Below are positions 1-6,115 of a stretch of 12,945 bases of DNA, piece by piece. Origin of the DNA: Legionellales bacterium UBA4759. Lineage in GTDB: Bacteria > Pseudomonadota > Gammaproteobacteria > Legionellales > Legionellaceae. Numbering within the stretch: the stretch's first letter is position 1; each line of letters opens with the position of its first letter. The translations under genes were made by a program, and so were the position numbers. The stretch is from assembly GCA_002403515.1 (NCBI GenBank), contig DHHZ01000091.1:1-12945 (forward strand). The letters are read 5' to 3'. The notes under the pieces were generated by a model. It saw only the letters and a list, made by a program, of their open reading frames with translations, was not told the origin of the DNA and did no database searches.

Positions 1-28
1 ATTAAAAATGGGGGGATTACCCAATTTA

Positions 29-241
29 ATGAAGTTGTTATTATTGTGCATTTTCGCCACCTTGAGTATAAACACTTATGCCTGCAAAACTCAATCGCTT
101 AATCATGCAGGCGGTACAGTTGCCAAAACTCTTTGGAATACTGGTGGAACTGTCACCGATGTTGGGGTAAAAACCTATTCATCAGTCGCTCACATGGGTA
201 CTAAATTCACTGGTGATACTTTAGAGCATCTTTCATTCTAA
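29..241 (+). CDS. Small exported protein of unknown function
   Basis: I do not recognise this family. From the ATG at 29 it encodes 70 residues. They open with a typical Sec signal peptide: a Lys, a leucine-rich core (MKLLLLCIFATLS), then cleavage after NTYA. The mature part would be about 50 residues starting at a Cys. TYA-C is a poor lipobox, so a lipoprotein is possible but not favoured. The mature part has two imperfect Gly-Gly-Thr-Val units (HAGGTVAKT and NTGGTVTDVG) and is rich in Thr, Ser and Gly, with a His near each end. An in-frame ATG at 8 would add seven residues ahead of the lysine. I prefer 29 because it gives a conventional signal peptide and has a G-run (10-16) upstream, though the spacing is long. 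The frame is open to the left edge, so a start outside the window cannot be excluded. It ends just before a strong terminator and appears to be the last gene of its transcript. Confidence 0.6.
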   Translation: MKLLLLCIFATLSINTYACKTQSLNHAGGTVAKTLWNTGGTVTDVGVKTYSSVAHMGTKFTGDTLEHLSF

Positions 242-246
242 AACCT

Positions 247-271
247 AGAGGCATTTTGCCTCTTTTTCTTT
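247..271 (+). terminator. Rho-independent terminator after the small exported protein
   Basis: A perfect 7-bp stem (AGAGGCA paired with TGCCTCT, 247-253 with 257-263) closes a TTT loop. It is followed on the plus strand by TTTCTT, which continues the T-rich run begun in the stem. It starts six bases after the TAA at 239-241. It separates the small gene from the ankyrin gene, which must therefore have its own promoter in 272-423. The T tract is on the plus-strand side only. Confidence 0.8.
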
Positions 272-423
272 ACAATTGTTTTCACATAAAACCCATAGAT
301 TAGCTTCCAAACATTGTGATTTAATTATTCAGTAAATATTTTTTCAAGAGACTAGATCTTTTCGTTATTTTAATTTTAGAATAAGCACAACTTTATGAAT
401 TTGTTTTAAATGGAAAGGATTCC

Positions 424-1752
424 ATGGAAGGTTTAGAACATAAAGACTTAACCCCTTTTGAATATGCATGTCAACTGGGTAATTTGTCGAGCTTAAAATT
501 AATTTTGTCGCATCAACCGCCACAAGACAATAATCCCATTTATCTCAATGGTCTATTACTTGGTATAGAATTTAATCAAACAGAAGTTGTTCAACACTTG
601 ATTCAGCAACCCAATTACCGAGATATCATAGAAAATAATCACAATTTTATTCTTCAACATATTCATGAAAATGGGCATTTCCATATTTTAGAACACTTCG
701 ATGATATTTTGGAGCAAGATTATTACAATCCACAGATTCAATTACCACTGGATGAACTTAAGCAAAGTTCCCCCCTTGATATTTCTGAACAAATCGTTCT
801 TAAAGATTTAATAGCTTACTATCAATCCACGCTATGCCATAAAACTCATCTTGAGCATTTACATGACATCAGAGATCAACTTTCTAAACGTTATCAAACT
901 CATCCCATTTCGTTTTCAATCGATGAAAACAATACCATTGAGCTCCCATTAAGTTGGGAATCTTTTCAATTTTTGAAATTTCAATACCCTGAAGATATTC
1001 ATGAAAAGCTAGTCAATGCATACCTGAATCATCCAATTCATACCGCTTGGCGATTTTTTTTAAACCACAATCCTTGGTCAAGAAATCATAATCAATTGAA
1101 TGCTTATCATTCAGAAATCCAATGGTTAATTATATTAATGTGGTTTGTTGCTCATGATTTACAATTGTTATCACCTGATCTGGTAAAAGATATCGATGAA
1201 AGAATTGAACTTTTCATCAGCGAGTTGGCCAACCTACAAAATTGTCCAATGAGTATTCAAGAATTGCAAAAATTTTTAATCAACTCTGTTTTAGGACACC
1301 CCCTAAACCAAATATTAAATTCAGAAAAATTGTATACTGAACATCAGGCATTTTTAAAACAACACTGGAGCAATTACTTTCAAAGTCTAAGATATGAAGA
1401 CATTTTACATGCCCAACTAGATTGGTCACATTTTGTTTTAAATCCACACATGGAACCACCTATAACAATTCAAGCTTGTCATGTGTCGGATACGGAAAAC
1501 TTAATGTTTGAAGATATGATGGCAAAAAAATGGGGAGATCGGTGGACAGATAATCTTGTGCTTATCAAAGAATCTCGACAAAAATTGTTATCCAGCAATA
1601 TTTTTATAGCATTTAACCAATGTTTCCAAGCCGTCACGGAAACCTCTCTTAATCAAGCCAAGGCCGGTTACTATAGTCAATTTAATTTCTTTTATAATGA
1701 AAATCCTGAAGAGGCTTCCATGGAACTAGATCATCACCACAAAATCAATTAG
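424..1752 (+). CDS. Ankyrin-repeat protein, candidate secreted effector
   Basis: This is a 442-residue cytosolic-type protein with no signal peptide. The N-terminus shows ankyrin-like helical units. The clearest is residues 10-28 (TPFEYACQLGNLSSLKLIL), matching the TPLHxAxxxGxxxxVxxLL pattern. Weaker units lie at about 41-60 and 73-92. Residues 100-420 are mostly alpha-helical in character and rich in His, Asn, Gln and aromatics. The stretch around 196-320 (HPIHTAWRFF, then NPWS, RIELFISELA and LGHPL) recalls a conserved region I associate with Legionella/Coxiella ankyrin-bearing effectors; I cannot name the domain and this is from memory. A short hydrophobic patch at 233-243 looks buried, not membrane-spanning. 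The C-terminal 18 residues (ENPEEASMELDHHHKIN) carry an acidic cluster like the E-block of Dot/Icm substrates. A Shine-Dalgarno GGAAAGGA (412-419) ends four bases before the ATG. The last 27 bp overlap the convergent barrel gene. The CDS is secure; the function is inferred. Confidence 0.85.
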   Translation: MEGLEHKDLTPFEYACQLGNLSSLKLILSHQPPQDNNPIYLNGLLLGIEFNQTEVVQHLIQQPNYRDIIENNHNFILQHIHENGHFHILEHFDDILEQDYYNPQIQLPLDELKQSSPLDISEQIVLKDLIAYYQSTLCHKTHLEHLHDIRDQLSKRYQTHPISFSIDENNTIELPLSWESFQFLKFQYPEDIHEKLVNAYLNHPIHTAWRFFLNHNPWSRNHNQLNAYHSEIQWLIILMWFVAHDLQLLSPDLVKDIDERIELFISELANLQNCPMSIQELQKFLINSVLGHPLNQILNSEKLYTEHQAFLKQHWSNYFQSLRYEDILHAQLDWSHFVLNPHMEPPITIQACHVSDTENLMFEDMMAKKWGDRWTDNLVLIKESRQKLLSSNIFIAFNQCFQAVTETSLNQAKAGYYSQFNFFYNENPEEASMELDHHHKIN

Positions 1753-2994
1753 CCCCATGACTAAACGATTTTGAGTGCCATTATCAAAAGGCGTCAGGCT
1801 GGTGGCTTTAATATACCGAAATTCTGGTCTAATTTTCCAAACATGTCCTAAAAGCTGGGTAAATCCAAAGGTAACACCAAGGTATTGCGTAGCATAACCG
1901 GTACGTTGCCCCTGAAAATCATTCAAATAATCTGTCCGAAATGACAATAAACGCTTATCCGCAAGTGCGTATTCAATATAGTTTAAAAATGCCATTGAAC
2001 CTGAATAACCGGGAATGATGGGTAATGCCCCACCACCACCACCGTAAGGTTCAACCGGACCAAAAATGGAAGACCCTCCAAGCCGTGCATTGAACTGGTA
2101 TTCATAATAAGCTTCTGTTTGCATAAATAAATTATCAGCAAATCGATGAGTCCATATTGCATTGAATTGTTGTAAATCATCGTGATTATTTCGATATTGG
2201 CCATTATTCAAAGAATTAACCCCAAATAAAATAGAATCCATTTTTTGATTGGACTTCCATTGTAAAAAGCCCATGAAACTAGGTCTTGCTGATGCGCCCC
2301 AAGGTGCTACATCCGAACCAGCATGAATTCCCACAATATAAGACCAATTATCATCTAGCATAGAGTGAATGTTTGCACCAAATTGCGTAAAAGCACTCAC
2401 GACAAAAGTCATTGAATGGCTGACTAAATAATTATCGGGTGCAAATAAGGATTCGATATCACCTTTGGCTTGGTAACGTCCAATAGTAATTACTGAACCA
2501 TGCCCAAGCTGAGGTAAGTATAACTGCATAAATGCCTCAGGCATGTCATAACCATACATTAAATTTTGTTGTAAAAGTTGCTGGCTAAAAATACCCTGCA
2601 TGGTTGAAAAACGATAATCACCTCCCCACCAATTGATAATTTTAAAACCAAACTCAGCGTGGTCAGTTTGTTTAGTATCGATATGTTTTTGAAATCCCAA
2701 GGCAATTTGGTTCATTTCAATTTGATTGGGTAAAATCAAAAAACCAGTAGGTAAATTATTTTCATGAGCGTTACTGACATTGTATGTGGGTTCCAACCAA
2801 CCATAGACATTCAATTGATTGCTATCCAAGTTTAAAACATGATTTATCATGGAATGCTCATGAGGGTCTTTCTCAAACCCCATGTAAGTGCCTGGAAAAA
2901 AGAAAGAAAAATCATTGTTTAATAAATTAATAGGCTCATAAGCAAAACTTGCATTTACAAAAATGAATAAAAAAATCCGTTTTAACAAGCTCAT
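1726..2994 (-). CDS. Outer membrane beta-barrel protein, BBP2/OmpL-like porin type
   Basis: The 422-residue product begins with a signal peptide (MSLLKRIFLFIFVNASFA, cleavage after Ala18). The rest has alternating polar and aromatic beta strands with many Asn, Gly, Trp and Tyr residues, as in outer membrane barrels. The opening after the signal (GWLEPTYNVSNAHENNLP, about 75-92) and the repeated strand pattern fit the putative beta-barrel porin-2 (OmpL-like) family; I assign this by overall resemblance. The likely role is a passive pore or surface barrel; the substrate is unknown. A run of five glycines near residue 317 is encoded partly by GGT repeats (2031-2043 on the plus strand) and may be an extracellular loop. 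The C-terminus (LIDFVVMI) does not end in the usual terminal Phe. An AAGG ribosome site lies seven bases before the ATG. The gene is divergent from recQ and overlaps the ankyrin gene at its 3' end. Confidence 0.82.
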   Translation of the reverse strand: MSLLKRIFLFIFVNASFAYEPINLLNNDFSFFFPGTYMGFEKDPHEHSMINHVLNLDSNQLNVYGWLEPTYNVSNAHENNLPTGFLILPNQIEMNQIALGFQKHIDTKQTDHAEFGFKIINWWGGDYRFSTMQGIFSQQLLQQNLMYGYDMPEAFMQLYLPQLGHGSVITIGRYQAKGDIESLFAPDNYLVSHSMTFVVSAFTQFGANIHSMLDDNWSYIVGIHAGSDVAPWGASARPSFMGFLQWKSNQKMDSILFGVNSLNNGQYRNNHDDLQQFNAIWTHRFADNLFMQTEAYYEYQFNARLGGSSIFGPVEPYGGGGGALPIIPGYSGSMAFLNYIEYALADKRLLSFRTDYLNDFQGQRTGYATQYLGVTFGFTQLLGHVWKIRPEFRYIKATSLTPFDNGTQNRLVMGLIDFVVMI

Positions 2995-3050
2995 TCTAGA
3001 ACCTTACTCGTATCAATGCTAAAATTTCGTGCTTATAAATAATAAGAATA

Positions 3051-4583
3051 ATGATGACCATGCTATTGGATGAACTTGAAACACTTGCCAAACTTAAATT
3101 TAACTTGAGTGCACTCAAGCCATTTCAACAAGCCATCATTTCAGATTTTATGCATGGACATGATATTTTAATTATATCGCCTACTGGCTCTGGTAAATCC
3201 TTGTGTTATCAATTACCAGCTCTTCTTTTACCAGGAACATTCATTATCATCTCACCTTTAATCGCACTGATGCAAGACCAAGTCTATAAATTAAAACAGA
3301 AAAATATTGAGGCTGAGTTCTTGCACGCAGAATTAAGCAGAGAAGAACAAAAAGAAATCCTAGATAAAGTACAAAATCAAAAAACAAAGCTATTGTACAT
3401 TTCACCAGAGCGTTTATTACAAAACTCTTTTTTAAGTTTTTTAAAACAACAGCAAATTAGTGGATTTGCGATTGACGAAGTACATTGTATGTTGCAATGG
3501 GGGCAGGATTTTCGACCAGAATACCAAGGCCTTTCAAAATTAAAAAATATTTTTCCTAATGTCACTATCATGGCACTGACTGCCACAGCCAATCCCAAGC
3601 AACAACAACAAATTATCCAAGAATTAAAATTATCAGCAAAAAAACACATCCACTCCATCCATCGCCAAAATATTGCCTATGAAGTAATAAACACAGGACA
3701 AACAAAAGCCAATTTAGAAATGATTTGTCAAAAACACTCCAAGCAATCTGGGATTATTTATACAGCCTCACGTCAAAGAGTTGATAGCATCTATCAATTT
3801 TTAAAAGACAAAGGCTATCCTGTACTGAGGTACCATGCCGGCATGAGTGTGCTTGATAAAAATGAGCAAATGAATCAATTTATAAAATCAGACTCCAATA
3901 TCATGATTGCCACCATCGCCTTTGGCATGGGTGTTGATAAATCCAATATTCGTTTTGTGTTGCATTTGGATGTTCCAGGACGATTTGATCAGCTCATTCA
4001 AGAAATCGGACGAGTTGGACGAGATGGATTAAATGCATCAAGCTATTTGCTATTTCATTCAGGAAATTTCTTACAATTTAATCTTTGGCGCATTCAAAAA
4101 TCCCATCCAAAAATTTTTGAAGAGCAGATGAATGAATTACAAATCATGTCTCAATTCTTATACTCAAGTGCTTGTTTTGAAACGCTCATTGCCAAATACT
4201 TTGAGGATATTCATAAGGATGCCTGCGGAAAGTGTCAAAGATGTCTGCATAAAACACCCACTACAATTCCAACTGAGGACGTATTAAAGCTTTTATCTTG
4301 CATTTATCGACTTCAAAATAATGCCAATTTAAAATTAATCATCGATGTCATGCAAGGTATAAATCCAGCGCGCACTAAGGAATTTGAACATCTGAGTACA
4401 TTTGGGATTGGTCAGCATCAAACAGCAAGCTATTGGCAAAGTTTGGTTTGTTTTTTGTTTTCCAAAAACCTAATCACTATTCAAGATCAAAACAGTATGG
4501 CTTGGCATTTGACGTCACAAGGCGTATTGTTTCTTAAGACCCAACCGGCTGACATTTTGAATTATCCTCTTGTTGCGCCTTAA
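3051..4583 (+). CDS. recQ: RecQ-family ATP-dependent 3'-5' DNA helicase, no HRDC
   Basis: A 510-residue superfamily 2 helicase that unwinds DNA in recombination and replication-fork repair. Motifs in order: the LKPFQQ motif 0 (22-27); Walker A TGSGKS (45-50); ISPLIALMQDQ (67-77); motif II DEVH (142-145); the RecQ aromatic-rich loop LQWGQDFRPEY (148-158); TATA motif III (177-180); motifs V and VI, with FGMGVDKSNIRFVLH and QEIGRVGRDG (317-326). The RecQ-C zinc site is intact: Cys375, Cys392, Cys395 and Cys398, with the same CX16CX2CX2C spacing as E. coli RecQ. A winged-helix RQC region follows (about 405-500). The protein then stops, so the C-terminal HRDC domain of the roughly 610-residue E. 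coli enzyme is missing. DEVH in place of DEAH, and GRVGRDG in place of GRAGRDG, are small departures. Start: ATGs at 3051, 3054 and 3060 are in frame with only a weak AAGA upstream, so the first is taken provisionally. The 3' end overlaps ccmI by 50 bp on opposite strands. Confidence 0.92.
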   Translation: MMTMLLDELETLAKLKFNLSALKPFQQAIISDFMHGHDILIISPTGSGKSLCYQLPALLLPGTFIIISPLIALMQDQVYKLKQKNIEAEFLHAELSREEQKEILDKVQNQKTKLLYISPERLLQNSFLSFLKQQQISGFAIDEVHCMLQWGQDFRPEYQGLSKLKNIFPNVTIMALTATANPKQQQQIIQELKLSAKKHIHSIHRQNIAYEVINTGQTKANLEMICQKHSKQSGIIYTASRQRVDSIYQFLKDKGYPVLRYHAGMSVLDKNEQMNQFIKSDSNIMIATIAFGMGVDKSNIRFVLHLDVPGRFDQLIQEIGRVGRDGLNASSYLLFHSGNFLQFNLWRIQKSHPKIFEEQMNELQIMSQFLYSSACFETLIAKYFEDIHKDACGKCQRCLHKTPTTIPTEDVLKLLSCIYRLQNNANLKLIIDVMQGINPARTKEFEHLSTFGIGQHQTASYWQSLVCFLFSKNLITIQDQNSMAWHLTSQGVLFLKTQPADILNYPLVAP

Positions 4584-5208
4584 GAATAGCATCATCAAGA
4601 GAGACTCGTAATTCTTCTTCAGAAGCCATTAAGTTTCTCAAGGCCTCTAGATAGACAATTGCTTCTTTAGGACATTGACGTTGACGCGCTTCATTAGCCA
4701 TTAACATCAAAGCATCAGGTTGATTGGGTTCTTGGGCTAAAATCTTTAATAAAACTTCTCTGGCATGTGCTGTAATTTTATTTTGGGTGTGCCAAATTGT
4801 TTCCACATAAAATAAAGCGCTTTTAATATTATCTGGTTCTAATCGATAAGCCTGTAATAATGCATCATGCGCCTTTTCCCATTGTCCATCGCCAGCACAT
4901 ACACGTCCTAAAAGAAACCATGCCTTGGCATCATCGGGATAGTTTTTTACACGTTGCTGCAATTTCTCTATTAAGTTTTGTATAGCGTTGGGATTATTTA
5001 GAATGTTTTTTGCTTGAGCTATCGATTGTTGTTCTTTTTCATGTTGGAACCAATGAAGAATATCTTGATTGACCATAAAGCCTGAGATAAATGCTAGTGA
5101 AATGCAAGCAAATGCACAAAGTCCTGAACGGGTATAATAAATCAACAACCCCAGTACCAGAATAAAAATTAAAAGCATTAAAGCCAAACACCCGTAAAAA
5201 CTTATCAT
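4534..5208 (-). CDS. ccmI: CcmI-like TPR protein of cytochrome c maturation
   Basis: This is the last gene of the ccm operon, 224 residues. CcmI chaperones apocytochrome c and delivers it to the CcmF/CcmH ligation complex on the periplasmic side. Two N-terminal membrane segments are visible (about 5-25 and 29-46), joined by a short basic loop (YYTRSG). A helical domain follows with TPR-type units: one at about 93-126, including AWFLLGRVCAGDGQWEKAHDAL and the helix end LEPDN, and a weaker one at 145-195 (ILAQEPNQPDALMLMANEA, EAIVYLEAL). The protein is shorter than the roughly 400-residue CcmI of some proteobacteria, so part of the C-terminal apocytochrome-binding region is probably absent. The ATG shares an ATGA overlap with the ccmH stop, and there is no strong ribosome site of its own, which implies translational coupling. 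The 3' end runs 50 bp into recQ on the other strand. The name rests on position plus the two-TM/TPR layout. Confidence 0.87.
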   Translation of the reverse strand: MISFYGCLALMLLIFILVLGLLIYYTRSGLCAFACISLAFISGFMVNQDILHWFQHEKEQQSIAQAKNILNNPNAIQNLIEKLQQRVKNYPDDAKAWFLLGRVCAGDGQWEKAHDALLQAYRLEPDNIKSALFYVETIWHTQNKITAHAREVLLKILAQEPNQPDALMLMANEARQRQCPKEAIVYLEALRNLMASEEELRVSLDDAILKAQQEDNSKCQPVGS

Positions 5209-5594
5209 GATGAAGAAACTCGATAAACCATTTTTCTAAATAAAAAAGCCCCGAGCATCAATAATATGAAAGGAGCAAACCATAACACCCAAGTCATAGA
5301 CTTTAAAGGTGGCTTAAATAAAATGACATCACCATAGCGAGATGTCATATATTGAATAATATCACTATCACTTTGTCCATTGATGACTTGTTGATAAATC
5401 ACTTGTTTCATATCCATGGCCAGTGGCGCATTCGATTCGGCAAGATTTTGATGACTGCAAACCATACAACGCATTTCTTTAATCAAATATTGAAATTGAG
5501 CATCTTGTTTGGGTGATTGAAAATAATAGCGATCTGCGGCCAAAATTTGGCAGGAAAATAAAACAAGCATAAAGACATAAATGATATTTTTCAT
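5205..5594 (-). CDS. ccmH: CcmH, thioredox subunit of the heme ligation complex
   Basis: A 129-residue membrane-anchored periplasmic protein. It keeps the apocytochrome CXXCH cysteines reduced, or forms a mixed disulfide with them, before CcmF attaches heme. It has a signal peptide (about 1-20, ending ILAA), then the family signature with redox cysteines Cys43 and Cys46 (EMRCMVCSHQNLAESNAPLA, matching LRCxxCQNQxLADSxAxLA). Next come the three-helix-bundle region (GQSDSDIIQYMTSRYGDVIL) and KPP, and a C-terminal membrane segment at about 101-119. The length matches stand-alone CcmH; the E. coli protein is longer because it is fused to a CcmI-like part, here the separate next gene. A GGAG ribosome site lies eight bases before the ATG. 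The ATG overlaps the ccmG stop as ATGA, and the stop overlaps the ccmI start the same way. Confidence 0.95.
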   Translation of the reverse strand: MKNIIYVFMLVLFSCQILAADRYYFQSPKQDAQFQYLIKEMRCMVCSHQNLAESNAPLAMDMKQVIYQQVINGQSDSDIIQYMTSRYGDVILFKPPLKSMTWVLWFAPFILLMLGAFLFRKMVYRVSSS

Positions 5595-6115
5595 CTGTCA
5601 TACTCCGCAAGAGTAGGTAAAATTTGTTGTTGAATCACTGTTTCAGTCAATGGGCCTTGGTAGCGAAAACGTATAATCCCTTGCTTGTCAACAATAAAGG
5701 TTTCAGGGGTGGCAACGACACCCAGGTCCATCCCCAAAAGCCCTTTTTTATCCAAAATTATGTCATCAAAAATTTCAGAATGGGTGAGTAACCATTTTTG
5801 AAGTTCTTGCTTTGTATCTTTGTAATTGATTCCTAACAATTGAGCTTTGGATTTTTGATGCAAGCTTTGTAATTGCGCAATGTCTTGATTACAACTATCA
5901 CACCAAGTTGCCCAGAAATGCAAAATTATCAATTGCCCCTGCCACTTGGAAAATGTCACAGGATGATTTTTTTGACCCCATAAGCTTAAGGATTGCTCTG
6001 GTAATTTTTTACCGATAACAACACTTGGCATGGTTTTAGGATTTAGTTGCAAGCCACGCGCTAAAAATCCACAAATCATGATAAATACCAACAATGGCCA
6101 TATACGTTTAGTCAT
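5591..6115 (-). CDS. ccmG: CcmG/DsbE, periplasmic thiol:disulfide oxidoreductase
   Basis: A 174-residue thioredoxin-fold protein anchored by one N-terminal membrane segment (about 5-22) and acting in the periplasm. It passes electrons, normally received from DsbD/CcdA, to CcmH or to apocytochrome. The active site is FWATWCDSC with Cys72 and Cys75. The cis-proline segment GVVATPETFIVD, with Pro137, is the CcmG signature (GVxGxPETF). The central acidic helix region is short. The dipeptide between the cysteines is Asp-Ser; most CcmG proteins have Pro-Thr, Val-Pro or a similar uncharged pair. An Asp here is unusual and could shift the redox potential. The length agrees with the family (about 175-185). 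The gene overlaps the end of ccmF by 8 bp (6108-6115), with a GGTGG ribosome site just upstream, and overlaps ccmH as ATGA. Confidence 0.95.
   Translation of the reverse strand: MTKRIWPLLVFIMICGFLARGLQLNPKTMPSVVIGKKLPEQSLSLWGQKNHPVTFSKWQGQLIILHFWATWCDSCNQDIAQLQSLHQKSKAQLLGINYKDTKQELQKWLLTHSEIFDDIILDKKGLLGMDLGVVATPETFIVDKQGIIRFRYQGPLTETVIQQQILPTLAEYDR

Noticed and set aside
272..423. Promoter or PmrA/CpxR-type operator upstream of the ankyrin gene
   Set aside because: A TAGAAT -10-like hexamer (377-382) has no -35 at the right distance, and I found no paired TTAA or GTAAA half-sites typical of effector regulators.
2995..3050. Divergent promoter between the barrel gene and recQ
   Set aside because: A promoter must be near here, but TTATAAAT (3033-3040) has no convincing -35 on the plus strand, and the minus-strand candidates are equally weak, so no position is claimed.
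3377..3658. 93-codon minus-strand frame inside recQ
   Set aside because: It lies wholly inside the conserved helicase core and gives a Cys-rich product with no domain; a shadow of recQ.
4531..4586. Inverted repeat TTCTTAAG/CTTAAGAA flanking the recQ-ccmI overlap
   Set aside because: Only 8 bp with a 40-base loop, no T tract, and a core that is itself a palindrome; likely chance, not a terminator.
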